Positions 1-8,685 of a DNA stretch of 64,000 nucleotides are shown piece after piece. A program made the position numbers and the translations under genes. The notes under the pieces are model-generated. The model did no database searches. It saw nothing but the letters and a program-made list of their open reading frames with translations, and had not been told where the DNA came from. How positions within the stretch are numbered: the stretch's first letter is position 1; each line of letters starts with the position of its first letter. The DNA comes from Trinickia violacea. GTDB taxonomy: Bacteria > Pseudomonadota > Gammaproteobacteria > Burkholderiales > Burkholderiaceae. The DNA lies in NCBI RefSeq assembly GCF_005280735.1, contig NZ_CP040077.1, positions 744,001 to 808,000 on the forward strand. Reading direction: 5' to 3'.

Positions 1-115
1 CTTTCTGAACTTCTCCACGTGGACGTCGCGTGGCTATGCGCAGGTCAAGAGTAGGCCACAGCGATGTCATCGCAGTTCTCATCGGGCGGGAGCTCGCAAA
101 TTGTTTGGCTCGTCG

Positions 116-361
116 CTATTCACCGGCGCGTCCGCTCGGGTCGCGAGCCGAGCTCCTACCATTGACCGGCATCACGGTCGAAATGGCATGTTTGAAAACA
201 AGTTGCACGCTTGGACCAGACTCCAGCAGAACTGCAAACTGGTCAAAGCCGGCCAGTTGACCGCTCAATCTGATGCCGTTCACGAGGAACACGTTTACGG
301 TGGTCTTGTCCTTTACGAGCGCCTGCAGAAAGTCGTCTTGTACGCAGGGGGCGGCGGTCAT
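116..361 (-). CDS. Hfq-like RNA chaperone (island-borne paralogue)
   Basis: This 81-residue protein has the Sm fold signature of Hfq. Gln8-Asp9 and Phe11 sit where the classic proximal-face residues are, followed by the Sm1 segment FLVNGIRLSGQ (25-35) and FDQF (39-42). The Sm2 end FKHAIST (56-62) is almost identical to the canonical YKHAIST. Two differences stand out: a one-residue insertion in the loop before Sm2, and a rim segment at 16-19 that reads VKDK rather than the arginine-rich patch of E. coli Hfq. The protein probably forms a hexameric RNA-binding ring with weaker rim contacts. A chromosomal hfq is expected elsewhere. No strong ribosome-binding site precedes the start. Confidence 0.85.
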   Translation of the reverse strand: MTAAPCVQDDFLQALVKDKTTVNVFLVNGIRLSGQLAGFDQFAVLLESGPSVQLVFKHAISTVMPVNGRSSARDPSGRAGE

Positions 362-438
362 GTTCTGAGGTCAATGCGATGGACCCCTCGATTGTAGCGC
401 CGATACCTGAAGCCACCAGCCAGTCCAGAGGGAGTGTG

Positions 439-648
439 TTACTGCGACTCGAGGGCGTCGAGGCGCGCTTGCGCAGTGTCGTCCGGGTGTTGGTCGTGGT
501 ACGCATCGGACAACTGTAAGCATAACTGAGCAAGTGATGCCAGGTCCATGGCCTGGTCTGCGTGCTCGACCTCTCCTGCGTTGAGTACGTCATCGAGAAC
601 CGGAGCGAGACGGCGCAGCAGCCGGAAAGTGGCGTCGTCAAGTTTCAT
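439..648 (-). CDS. Small hypothetical protein (69 aa)
   Basis: The start at 648 is chosen because AGGAG stands five bases upstream on the minus strand. Reading further upstream only adds low-quality sequence. The product begins MKLDDATFRLLRRLAP, is acidic and predicted mostly helical, and has no motif I recognise. It lies 78 bp upstream of the Hfq-like gene on the same strand, so the two could share a transcript. Function unknown. Confidence 0.6.
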   Translation of the reverse strand: MKLDDATFRLLRRLAPVLDDVLNAGEVEHADQAMDLASLAQLCLQLSDAYHDQHPDDTAQARLDALESQ

Positions 649-886
649 GTTGGAACTCCTGTAGTCAGCGGGCAGAGCGCGCCCGACCCGCACCAATGCG
701 TTGCCCGGGCGTGTTTCGCCGGGCAAAGTTGCAACGAATTCCTGGTGTGTAGCGGCGTGAAGGGCGCACAATACGCCGCACTGGCACGATGGTAGGCGAG
801 CAGCGGAATTCAAGATTGTCGCGGGCTCAGGCAAGGGTCCTGTTGCTGGGTGGACTCCCGCTCACTCGCGGGCGTCTCCCCCTAGC

Positions 887-1108
887 TCAGTCGAGCGTTC
901 GCTTCGGCCTTCGCAGGAGACGAATCTCCACCGACGGCGCACGCGACTGGACGCGCTGGGCGTCCGTTGGTACAGCCGCCTCCATAGCGGCTTCCTCTGC
1001 TGCCAAGCGCATTGTATTCCGGGTCGCGACCGCCCTCGACACCCCGCAGTCACGGGTGCGATTGACGCCGCCCAATGTCCTTCCGAGACCTCGTGTATCG
1101 GTTTTCAT
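887..1108 (-). CDS. Small hypothetical protein (73 aa)
   Basis: A strong ribosome-binding site (AGGAG, seven bases before ATG at 1108) supports this start. The product begins MKTDTRGLGRTLGGVNRT and is rich in Arg and Thr, with a short Ala/Glu-rich helix in the middle. I recognise no family. It is co-oriented with the 439-648 and 116-361 genes but separated by about 240 bp of apparently empty DNA. Confidence 0.5.
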   Translation of the reverse strand: MKTDTRGLGRTLGGVNRTRDCGVSRAVATRNTMRLAAEEAAMEAAVPTDAQRVQSRAPSVEIRLLRRPKRTLD

Positions 1109-1292
1109 CACTTTACTCCTGTTGCAGTGCACACTGAATCTAAGAAACCACCTCAGCATTAGGGAAAAGAGCCCCATAGAGCAAGGACTTGACCGCATGC
1201 ATGTGGGGTCCTCAATGCTCGACGATGGATGCTAGCCCTCGTAAATCCTGGCTCCAATTGTGCGCTGCACAGCGAGAAACAAGTGTTTTATG

Positions 1293-1320
1293 TTGTTAAA
1301 CGGCAAATAGAGGGTATACG
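1293..1320 (+). promoter_or_regulatory. Possible sigma70-type promoter for the Uma2 gene
   Basis: TTGTTA at 1293-1298 and TATACG at 1315-1320 are separated by 16 bp, placing a start of transcription near 1327, about 20 bp before the ATG at 1348. The local sequence is more AT-rich than its surroundings. No Shine-Dalgarno sequence is visible before the ATG. Motif match only. Confidence 0.3.
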
Positions 1321-1347
1321 CTTAGGTAAATTCCCTGCTAAACGAAT

Positions 1348-1881
1348 ATGGACACACCCATCGTGCTGGACCGCAACGGATTGCTTGCTGCATGGCATCG
1401 CCTCGTCCCGACAGCGGAGGGTGCTATGCGCGACCGGTACGAGTTGAACGCGTTCGGTGAGGTGGTGGTGAATGGTTGCCCGTCGGGCACGCGCCAGTTG
1501 GCCTTCACGGACATTTACTGTCAGCTGGCCGACCAAATGGGTCATCTGGCCGCCATGTCAGTGCCTGTTGTGACGCCGTCATTTGGCATCCGGGTCCCGG
1601 ACGTCGTATGGATGCCGCCCGAAAAGTGGGACGGTCTCGACCGGGACGGCCCGGTGCCGTTTGTCCCCGACCTCTGTGTTGAAGTGCTCCTCGATAGCGA
1701 CCTGCCGCGCGAGATGGGACGTAGAGTCGCGTCGTACCTGGGAGGCGGCGCCAAGGAGGTAATTGTCGTCAGACAGGATGGGGCGATTGAGTTTTGGGGA
1801 CCCGAGGGGCGTCGTCAAGCGTCCACGTTCGCGATAACGCTGTCGGTCGAGCCCGTCTATTGCCAAGCAAGTGTAGGGTGA
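1348..1881 (+). CDS. Uma2 family (DUF820) endonuclease-like protein
   Basis: This 177-residue protein matches the Uma2 (DUF820) family, a PD-(D/E)XK nuclease fold common in cyanobacteria and scattered on mobile DNA. Visible signatures are YELNAFGEVVV near the N-terminus, a Pro-Asp in RVPDVVWMP (about 83-91), Glu in PDLCVEVLLDSD (about 107-118), and the closing segment ASYLGGGAKEVIVV. The lysine usually found in the helix before that segment appears as arginine here (MGRRVASYL), so activity is uncertain. Length is close to the family norm. The gene stands alone with its own possible promoter. Substrate and role are unknown for the family. Confidence 0.8.
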   Translation: MDTPIVLDRNGLLAAWHRLVPTAEGAMRDRYELNAFGEVVVNGCPSGTRQLAFTDIYCQLADQMGHLAAMSVPVVTPSFGIRVPDVVWMPPEKWDGLDRDGPVPFVPDLCVEVLLDSDLPREMGRRVASYLGGGAKEVIVVRQDGAIEFWGPEGRRQASTFAITLSVEPVYCQASVG

Positions 1882-2396
1882 GCGCCGTCGATTTATGCCA
1901 TCGAGCGGCGGAACGGATAGCGACAGAGGCCCGGGACGCCAGACGCTGGGGCGAAGCAGTGAGAGCCGAGGCAAGCAACCACTAACCAGGCCGCCCAACA
2001 ATCGCGTGGCGTTGGCTCAGACTGATTTTAAGGGAATTTTAAAGAGGGGCGGTTCGCAAAGTCTTGTCGGGCTTGGGCCGGCCTACCCCTATATACCGAA
2101 GTGCAACAGCAAAGACATTTTGCCGGGTTGCGGGCGGAAAACATAGGGTTTATACTGATTTCGTCTCCTCCATGTCTCCTCCTGATATGGATTCAACCCG
2201 CCGCTTGGCGGGTTTCTTTTTTTCACCAGATTTCGCGCGCGGGCCCAGCCCACTTCCGACATCAGCGGCGCGGCTCGCAATGCGCTCAGTATCGTCATCC
2301 CGAGCGTCAGCGTCGATATCGATTCCCGAAGATGCTGTTCCCGCCAAGACACCGGTCGTGCCGAATGCAGCTTGCCGACGGCTCTCTCCGTCGAAC
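1882..2396. other. 515-bp stretch without a supported gene
   Basis: Both strands hold only short open frames of poor composition. The one clear element is the terminator hairpin at 2196-2222, annotated separately. It is 315 bp beyond the Uma2 stop, so an unrecognised short transcript or small RNA on the plus strand is possible. Confidence 0.5.
2196..2222 (+). terminator. Intrinsic terminator
   Basis: A perfect 7-bp stem (ACCCGCC / GGCGGGT) with a GCTT loop is followed by TTCTTTTTT. It reads on the plus strand, downstream of the Uma2 gene. Confidence 0.75.
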
Positions 2397-2597
2397 TCAA
2401 CCGTGGTTGTCTACCCAGGCGCGGCACCAGTTGAGACTAACAAGCTCTGCCTCGTCCTCCGTCTCGACAACGCCCAGCACCCCCGACGTCTCAACGAGTT
2501 TGTTGTTTCGTGTGATGGTGCCGCTGGCGGCATACCCGTGGCCCTGCCGGATGGCATGGCCCCAGATTGCATATTCCTTGTAATGCTCCGCTTCCAT
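2397..2597 (-). CDS. Small conserved-looking hypothetical protein (66 aa)
   Basis: Third gene of a tight three-gene minus-strand operon: its ATG overlaps the stop of the preceding gene by one base (TGATG), a sign of translational coupling. The product begins MEAEHYKEYAIWGHAI and ends RAWVDNHG. The regular spacing of aromatic residues and the balanced composition suggest a folded domain of about 65 residues. I do not recognise the family. Confidence 0.65.
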   Translation of the reverse strand: MEAEHYKEYAIWGHAIRQGHGYAASGTITRNNKLVETSGVLGVVETEDEAELVSLNWCRAWVDNHG

Positions 2598-2944
2598 CAG
2601 CGGGCTACCTGCGGCTGAGCGCCTTGTGTCCCGACGCGCAAGACATTACCTTCGGGCGTCAGCAAAGGCGGGAGGTTCTGTACCCGGGGGGCTGTACTGA
2701 TGGGAACGGTGTGTGCCACGTGTGCATGCTTAATCGGTTTCGGGGCGCTGGCCATGTTGCAGGTTGGTTTCAACTTTGCCGAGCGGTCTACCGACACTCG
2801 GCGTGATGCCGGCTTGTGAGACGTGTGGCTGCTGGCGTGCGGCGTTTGCCTTGCCTCTGGCGGGTTCCAAACTTCGACCACATGTTCACCAGCATTGGCG
2901 ATGGAAGCGCCTGCCAGCAGCGTCACACCCAAAATTCGCCACAT
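2597..2944 (-). CDS. Secreted or periplasmic small hypothetical protein
   Basis: This 115-residue product starts with a short signal-peptide-like segment (MWRILGVTLLAGASIANA, probable cleavage after ANA). It then continues with a His/Pro/Lys-rich region that looks disordered. GGGAG lies five bases before the ATG. It begins one base after the stop of the upstream gene and overlaps the downstream gene, so all three are probably made from one message. No family recognised; export is inferred from the N-terminus alone. Confidence 0.65.
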   Translation of the reverse strand: MWRILGVTLLAGASIANAGEHVVEVWNPPEARQTPHASSHTSHKPASRRVSVDRSAKLKPTCNMASAPKPIKHAHVAHTVPISTAPRVQNLPPLLTPEGNVLRVGTQGAQPQVAR

Positions 2945-2945
2945 C

Positions 2946-3260
2946 TCAGCTCCCTACCTTCAAGGCAAATTCAGTTACTTGACTGCACCGGACGTCCTGG
3001 CCGATGCATGCGCCGTTACAGCCCGCGCAATAGTGCCGGTCATGCAAGCGATTGTCTACCGGCCAGGCATTCTGACTAGGTGGGCTGGCGGTTCCTACAG
3101 ACCGCCCGTTTTCGCGTGCGAAAAAGGTCGGTTCGCCCGCCTTCCCGAGTTGCACCGCTTCGTCGATGGTCGCATCGCCGAACGCGGCCTTCAGGCCCGC
3201 GATAAATGCCGCCAACTCAGGCATCGGGTGACCAACCGGCTTGCGAACACGGGTATCCAT
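2946..3260 (-). CDS. Small hypothetical protein with a Cys-rich C-terminal motif
   Basis: First gene of the three-gene operon. The 104-residue product has an N-terminal helical part (ELAAFIAGLKAAFGDATIDE) and a C-terminal cluster of cysteines, HYCAGCNGACIG followed by a further Cys, that could bind zinc or another metal. A second possible start is Met13 (MPELAAFIAG). The start is 55 bp from the LexA box at 3316-3331, which also precedes imuA on the other strand, so the operon may be SOS-influenced. Function unknown. Confidence 0.65.
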   Translation of the reverse strand: MDTRVRKPVGHPMPELAAFIAGLKAAFGDATIDEAVQLGKAGEPTFFARENGRSVGTASPPSQNAWPVDNRLHDRHYCAGCNGACIGQDVRCSQVTEFALKVGS

Positions 3261-3315
3261 GAGGACAGGCTCCCAAAAAGTGCCAGTTCACTACCGGCGA
3301 TTTTGGGATAGGATA

Positions 3316-3331
3316 CTGTATAAATATACAG
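3316..3331. promoter_or_regulatory. LexA (SOS) box in the imuA promoter
   Basis: CTGTATAAATATACAG is a perfect palindromic match to the CTG-N10-CAG SOS operator. It overlaps a plausible -10 element (TATACA, 3325-3330) with TTGGGA 16 bp upstream, so LexA binding should block imuA transcription. It ends 16 bp before the imuA ATG. Confidence 0.92.
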
Positions 3332-3347
3332 GTGTCTTGCACTACCT

Positions 3348-4055
3348 ATGGCCGCAGTTCCAGTCCATGCCGAAGAGATTCACCCGTCGCTGTGGCGAGC
3401 CTCGCAGCTCGCACGCGGGCGTGGGCGCACCGTGGAAACGGGCTATGCCGCCCTGTCCGCCGAGCTGCCCGGTGGTGGCTGGCCAGTCGGCGCGTTCGTC
3501 GACTTGTTGGTCCAGCAGGCGGGCGTCGGCGAGGTGCGGCTCCTGCGGCCGGCGCTCAGCGCGCTTGGCGAGCGGCCCATCGCGTTGGTCCAGCCGCCGC
3601 ACCTCCCGGACGGACTGGGCCTGAGCTATATCGGCCTGTCGCTCGAGCGATTGCTGCGAGTGAAGGCACCGAAGACGTCCGATGCCCTTTGGTCCGCCGA
3701 GCAGATTTTGCGTGCGGGTAGCTGCAGCGCACTGATTTTCTGGACACAGTACGCGCAGGCGTCATCACTTCGACGTTTGCACCTTGCAGCGCAGTCGTCG
3801 GAAACGCTTTTCGTGATGGTGAGGCCTCTTGCCGCCGCCCAGGATTCGTCGCCGGCGCTTTTGCGGTTGGCGCTAAGACCATCGGCCGACGGCTTAACTG
3901 TCGATATCGTGAAACGACGAGGGCCCTCTCGCGCAGAGCCCTTATCAATTCCCCTCCAACCAACACCCGTTTTGCTTTCCCGACATGCGCGTCTTTCTCG
4001 CCGTTCATCTGCCGAAGCTGCCGCTCGAAGCATTCCGACCGAAGTGGTCGCCTGA
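3348..4055 (+). CDS. imuA: ImuA, translesion mutagenesis accessory protein
   Basis: This 235-residue RecA/SulA-like protein is the first gene of the imuA-imuB-dnaE2 mutasome cassette. The family segment PGGGWPVGAFVDLL (about 42-55) followed by GVGEVRLLRPALSAL is clear, and the length is normal for ImuA. ImuA, ImuB and DnaE2 (ImuC) together carry out SOS-induced translesion synthesis in bacteria that lack umuDC. The start at 3348 lies just downstream of the LexA box. The 3' end overlaps the start of imuB by 71 bases, so the two are translationally coupled. Confidence 0.93.
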   Translation: MAAVPVHAEEIHPSLWRASQLARGRGRTVETGYAALSAELPGGGWPVGAFVDLLVQQAGVGEVRLLRPALSALGERPIALVQPPHLPDGLGLSYIGLSLERLLRVKAPKTSDALWSAEQILRAGSCSALIFWTQYAQASSLRRLHLAAQSSETLFVMVRPLAAAQDSSPALLRLALRPSADGLTVDIVKRRGPSRAEPLSIPLQPTPVLLSRHARLSRRSSAEAAARSIPTEVVA

Positions 4056-5454
4056 GCCGGCTCACGGGAGTGCTGTGCTTGAGAAAGACAAGGTTGTCAT
4101 CGCGGACAGCGCGGCTCGCGCGGCCGGCGTGCGTGTTGGGTTGAAACGCGGTGGGGTGCTCACCCTGTCTCCCGAGACGGAGATGCACGAGCGTGACGCG
4201 GGTCGCGAAGCCGCTGCGCAGCGTGAGGTAGGCGTGGCCTTGATGCGATTCTCGCCGGAAGTTGCGTTGCTTGATGAAGCGACAGTCGTTGTGGAGGTCG
4301 GCGCGAGCCTGCGTTTGTTCGGCGGCCTGCTCGCGCTATGCCGCGAAGCAAAGGCGGTGCTGGCGACGCTGGGATTTACGGCGCGCGTCAGCGCGGCTCC
4401 TACCGGTCAAGGCGCATGGTTGCTTGCGAAATACGGGAACCGTCGAGTGCTGAAATTGGCTTCACTCGAGCAACGGCTGTCCGTGTTGCCGATGATGGCT
4501 GTACCGGAGGTTCGCCCGTTCGGAGAGTGGTTCTCCGGACTCGGCTGCGAGACCATCGCCGACGTAAGACGTCTGCCACGCGCCGGCTTGCAGCGGCGAT
4601 GCGGTGAACATCTGCTTGATTCGCTCGACCGCGCGTTCGGCACGGCCCCGGAACTGTTCGACTGGCTCGAATTGCCGCCAACTTTCTCGGCGCGCATTGA
4701 GATGCCCGACCGCCTCGAGCATGCGGACGGCGCAGTCTTTGGTGCGCATCGACTTGTTGCACAGCTGTGCGGATGGCTTTGCGCCAAGCAACTTGCGGTT
4801 ACAGCGATAAAGCTCCTGCTGGAACACGAGCGTGGGCGCCATGCCATCGAACCAACGACCATCGACATTGCGTTGGGGGAGCCGACATGGAGAGAGGTGC
4901 ACCTCATCCGGCTACTAAAGGAACGGCTGCATCGCATCGAGCTCACTGCGCCAGTTATCGCATTGCGTCTCGATGCATCCAAAGTCGAACCCGCAGCACC
5001 GGCTTCCGACACGCTTTTTCCGGAGCCGGGAGGGTCCAGCGAGGACCATGCGCGGTTGCTTGAGTTGCTCGTCGCGCGGCTCGGTGAAGAGAATGTGCTT
5101 CGGCCCGCACCGACGGCTGACCACCGGCCTGAGATAGCCAATCGGTGGGTGCCGGTGACTCGGCAATTGAAGCAAGAAGCGCTTCCTGAAGGTCTTCCCA
5201 GGCCGACCTGGATGCTGGACAAACCGGTGCGCCTATTGATGCGCCAGCACCGCCCGTTTTACGGTTCGCCGTTACGCATGGTGTCGCCCGGTGAACGCAT
5301 TGAGGCCGGGTGGTTCGGCGGCGAACTGGTTACGCGCGATTATTTTGTCGCTCAGGCGGAGGACCAGAGCTGCTACTGGATTTATCGTGAACGCGTAAGC
5401 AGCCGGGACGTGGAGGAAGAGCCGCGCTGGTATTTACATGGCCTCTTCGGATGA
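3985..5454 (+). CDS. imuB: ImuB, Y-family polymerase-like mutasome hub
   Basis: This 489-residue protein is related to Y-family DNA polymerases. Its N-terminus, MRVFLAVHLPKLPLEAF, has Leu-Pro-Lys where active polymerases carry the catalytic aspartates, the known hallmark of ImuB. In studied bacteria ImuB is non-catalytic and links ImuA and DnaE2 to the sliding clamp. The palm and little-finger regions follow, and the protein ends YLHGLFG, typical of the family. The start lies within the 3' end of imuA, without its own clear ribosome-binding site. The next gene begins seven bases after its last base. Confidence 0.93.
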   Translation: MRVFLAVHLPKLPLEAFRPKWSPEPAHGSAVLEKDKVVIADSAARAAGVRVGLKRGGVLTLSPETEMHERDAGREAAAQREVGVALMRFSPEVALLDEATVVVEVGASLRLFGGLLALCREAKAVLATLGFTARVSAAPTGQGAWLLAKYGNRRVLKLASLEQRLSVLPMMAVPEVRPFGEWFSGLGCETIADVRRLPRAGLQRRCGEHLLDSLDRAFGTAPELFDWLELPPTFSARIEMPDRLEHADGAVFGAHRLVAQLCGWLCAKQLAVTAIKLLLEHERGRHAIEPTTIDIALGEPTWREVHLIRLLKERLHRIELTAPVIALRLDASKVEPAAPASDTLFPEPGGSSEDHARLLELLVARLGEENVLRPAPTADHRPEIANRWVPVTRQLKQEALPEGLPRPTWMLDKPVRLLMRQHRPFYGSPLRMVSPGERIEAGWFGGELVTRDYFVAQAEDQSCYWIYRERVSSRDVEEEPRWYLHGLFG

Positions 5455-5460
5455 TGTGTC

Positions 5461-8400
5461 ATGGACACGACCTTCAATGTTCTGCCGGCGTACGCCGAGC
5501 TGTTTTGCTTTTCCAACTTCACTTTTCTGCATGGAGCCTCCCATGCGGAGGAACTGGCCGAGCGCGCGGCTCAGCTAGGCTATTCGGCGCTGGCCGTGAC
5601 CGATGAATGTTCGCTGGCGGGCATTGTGCGCGCGCATGTTGCTGCCAAGGAAGCGAAGCTACCGCTTATCGTCGGCTCCTATTTCCGGCTGGAGAACGCC
5701 GACGGGTCGCCCGCCTTCGGGCTCATTCTGCTCGCTAAGAATCGCGAAGGATACGGCAATCTCTGCGAGTTGATTACGTTGGCCCGCACGCGCGCGCCGA
5801 AGGGTGAATACCGCCTCACTCCGCAGGACCTCTCCCGACCCGACAAGGAAAACCGGCACCTGCTCGGGATGCCAGATTGCATCGCCATTCTCGTGCCGGA
5901 CTTTCCTGCGAAAGAAGATGTTCTCGCGACGCAAGTCGAATGGCTCGATGACACGTTCACGGGCCGAGCTTGGGTGGGGCTGGTGATGCATCAGCGCGCG
6001 ATGGATGACATCCATCGAGGCTCAGTCGAATTCGTCGCCCGCAACCAGGACGTCCCGGTCGTAGCGTTGGGTCATGTGGTTATGCATGTGCGCTCGAGAA
6101 AGCCGCTCCAAGACACTATGACCGCTATCCGCGTCGGCAAGCCTGTACATGAATGCGGCTATGACCTCGCGCCGAACGCCGAGCAGCACTTGCGTTCGAG
6201 GTTAAGGCTTGCCAATTTGTACCCGGACGAAGCACTCGCAGCAACAGTCGATATCGCGAGTCGCTGTACGTTTTCCCTGGATGAGTTGCGCTATGAGTAC
6301 CCAGATGAACTCGTGCCACTGGGCTTCACGCCGGCGGCGTACCTGCGGCAAGAGACGTACATCGGTGCACAGCGACGTTTTCCATCGGGCATCCCGAACG
6401 CGGTGCAGGAACAGATTGAGCACGAGCTCGAGCTAATAGCGGACCTACAGTACGAGCCGTACTTCCTTACCGTATATGACATTGTGCGGTTTGCGCGCAG
6501 CCAGCACATCCTGTGTCAGGGCCGGGGCTCGGCCGCCAATTCTGCGGTGTGCTACTGCCTGGGCGTGACAGAGGTCGACCCGGCGCGCGGCAATATGCTT
6601 TTCGAGCGTTTCATTTCGAAGGAGCGCGGCGAGCCGCCCGATATCGATGTTGACTTCGAGCATCAACGGCGAGAAGAAGTAATCCAGTACATCTACAAAA
6701 AATACGGTCGTGACCGCGCCGCAATCGCAGCGGCCGTTTCGACGTATCGGCCCCGCGGCGCTTTGAGGGAGACCGGCAAAGCGCTGGGCGTCGACCCGCA
6801 AATTGTCGATGCGGTAGCTAAAAGTCATCAATGGTTTGATGGCAAGCGGGACCTCCTCAGGCGTTTTACTGAGTCCGGCCTCAACGCGGAGACGCCGCTC
6901 ATTCAAGCGTGGGCATCGCTCGCGTCGCAGTTGCTCGGATTTCCGCGTCACCTGTCCCAACACTCCGGCGGCTTTGTTATCAGCCGGGGCAAGCTCACGC
7001 GTCTCGTACCGGTTGAGAACGCTGCGATGGTGGACAGGTCGGTCATCGAGTGGGACAAGGATGACCTCGAGTCACTTGGCCTGTTGAAGATTGACGTACT
7101 GGCCCTTGGGATGCTGTCAGCAATTCGTCGCACGCTGGACCTGGTATCAGACCAGCGTGGCGAGCGGTTCGAGATGCAGGACATACCTGCCGAGGACCCG
7201 GAAACGTACGAGATGATTTCGCGTGCGGACACCGTCGGCGTGTTTCAGATTGAATCGCGCGCGCAGATGAGCATGCTGCCAAGGCTCAAGCCTCGCACTT
7301 TTTATGACCTCGTCATCGAAGTTGCCATCGTGCGTCCTGGACCTATTCAGGGCGGTGCAGTGCATCCCTACCTTCAGCGTCGCCAGGGATTTGAACCGGT
7401 GACATATCCTAGTGATGCGCTCAAAACTGCGCTGGGAAGAACATTAGGTGTACCAATTTTTCAAGAGCAAGTCATGCAGGTTGCCATTCTGGCTGCAGGT
7501 TTCACCGCTGGGGAAGCAGACCAACTTCGAAGGGCTATGGCTGCATGGAAGCGCAAAGGTGGCCTGGATAAATACTATGACCGCATAGTCAACGGCATGC
7601 TCGAACGCGGGTACGACAAGACATTCGCGGATGGTATCTTTCAGCAGATTCTCGGCTTCGGTGAGTATGGGTTCCCTGAAAGTCACGCGGCCAGCTTCGC
7701 ACTGCTCGTTTATGCCAGCAGCTGGCTAAAGTGCCACGAGCCGGAAGCGTTTCTCGCAGCGATGTTGAATTCGCAGCCGATGGGCTTTTACTCGCCATCA
7801 CAACTGGTCCAGGATGCGAAGCGGCACGGAGTCCAGGTACTGCCGGTGGACGTCACGATAAGCGGGTGGGATTCATCGCTCGAGCGCATGGGCGGAGCTG
7901 AGAAGCCTGCCGTCAGGCTTGGCTTGTCGTTGCTGCGAGGTATGCGGGACGGCGCCGCGGAGCGTATTGAGAATGCGCGAGCCGTGCGACAGTTCACGAC
8001 GGTGCTAGACCTTGCAAGACGTGCTCAACTGGACCGTCACGACCTGCAGGTGCTTGCCGCGGCGAACGCGCTGTCTTCTCTTGCAGGCAATCGACGCGAG
8101 GCTTTGTGGCAGTCGGTCGCGGCCGTACCCGACAAGGACATGCTCGCGGCAGCGGTTTTGGAGGATGAGACACCGGAGCTCGGAGCACCATCGGAAGCCC
8201 AAGACATCGTCGGCGACTATCAGTCTATGGGGCTTACACTCGGGCGGCATCCGCTGGAGCTATTAAGGCCGCAGTTGCAAGCAATGCGGCTAATGCCAGC
8301 AGCGACGCTGAATACATACCGCAACGGCCGGCTTGCACGAGGCTGCGGCATCGTCACGGTGCGGCAGCGTCCCGAGACTGCAAAGGGCGTCATCTTCCTC

Positions 8401-8610
8401 ACGATTGAGGACGAGACGGGAAACGTGAACGTTATAGTGTGGCCAAAGGTGCTAGAACGGTTCCGCAGAGAAGTCCTCGGCGCCTCGTTGCTTGGGGTAT
8501 TGGGCGTCTGGCAGTGCGAGGGCGAAGTTCGGCACTTGGTGGCGCAACGACTCATTGACATGTCACACCTGCTCGGGGAACTCCCGGCTGCCAGCAGGAA
8601 TTTCCACTGA
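5461..8610 (+). CDS. dnaE2: Error-prone DNA polymerase III alpha subunit DnaE2 (ImuC)
   Basis: The 1049-residue length fits DnaE2. An N-terminal PHP domain opens with FCFSNFTFLHGASHAEELA. The polymerase core carries the catalytic aspartates of PDIDVDFE (Asp394 and Asp396) preceded by GRGSAANSAVCYCLG. An OB-fold lies near the C-terminus (about 960-1000, GVIFLTIEDETGNVNVIVWP). It catalyses SOS-induced mutagenic synthesis past DNA lesions with ImuA and ImuB. Everything needed for activity looks intact. It is the last gene of the LexA-controlled cassette. Confidence 0.96.
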   Translation: MDTTFNVLPAYAELFCFSNFTFLHGASHAEELAERAAQLGYSALAVTDECSLAGIVRAHVAAKEAKLPLIVGSYFRLENADGSPAFGLILLAKNREGYGNLCELITLARTRAPKGEYRLTPQDLSRPDKENRHLLGMPDCIAILVPDFPAKEDVLATQVEWLDDTFTGRAWVGLVMHQRAMDDIHRGSVEFVARNQDVPVVALGHVVMHVRSRKPLQDTMTAIRVGKPVHECGYDLAPNAEQHLRSRLRLANLYPDEALAATVDIASRCTFSLDELRYEYPDELVPLGFTPAAYLRQETYIGAQRRFPSGIPNAVQEQIEHELELIADLQYEPYFLTVYDIVRFARSQHILCQGRGSAANSAVCYCLGVTEVDPARGNMLFERFISKERGEPPDIDVDFEHQRREEVIQYIYKKYGRDRAAIAAAVSTYRPRGALRETGKALGVDPQIVDAVAKSHQWFDGKRDLLRRFTESGLNAETPLIQAWASLASQLLGFPRHLSQHSGGFVISRGKLTRLVPVENAAMVDRSVIEWDKDDLESLGLLKIDVLALGMLSAIRRTLDLVSDQRGERFEMQDIPAEDPETYEMISRADTVGVFQIESRAQMSMLPRLKPRTFYDLVIEVAIVRPGPIQGGAVHPYLQRRQGFEPVTYPSDALKTALGRTLGVPIFQEQVMQVAILAAGFTAGEADQLRRAMAAWKRKGGLDKYYDRIVNGMLERGYDKTFADGIFQQILGFGEYGFPESHAASFALLVYASSWLKCHEPEAFLAAMLNSQPMGFYSPSQLVQDAKRHGVQVLPVDVTISGWDSSLERMGGAEKPAVRLGLSLLRGMRDGAAERIENARAVRQFTTVLDLARRAQLDRHDLQVLAAANALSSLAGNRREALWQSVAAVPDKDMLAAAVLEDETPELGAPSEAQDIVGDYQSMGLTLGRHPLELLRPQLQAMRLMPAATLNTYRNGRLARGCGIVTVRQRPETAKGVIFLTIEDETGNVNVIVWPKVLERFRREVLGASLLGVLGVWQCEGEVRHLVAQRLIDMSHLLGELPAASRNFH

Positions 8611-8685
8611 CGTTTTCTATGGTGCAGCCCGACTCAGCGTAAATCAGTGCGCGAGTATCATGGAACTCCGAACACGGAGGTGCGT

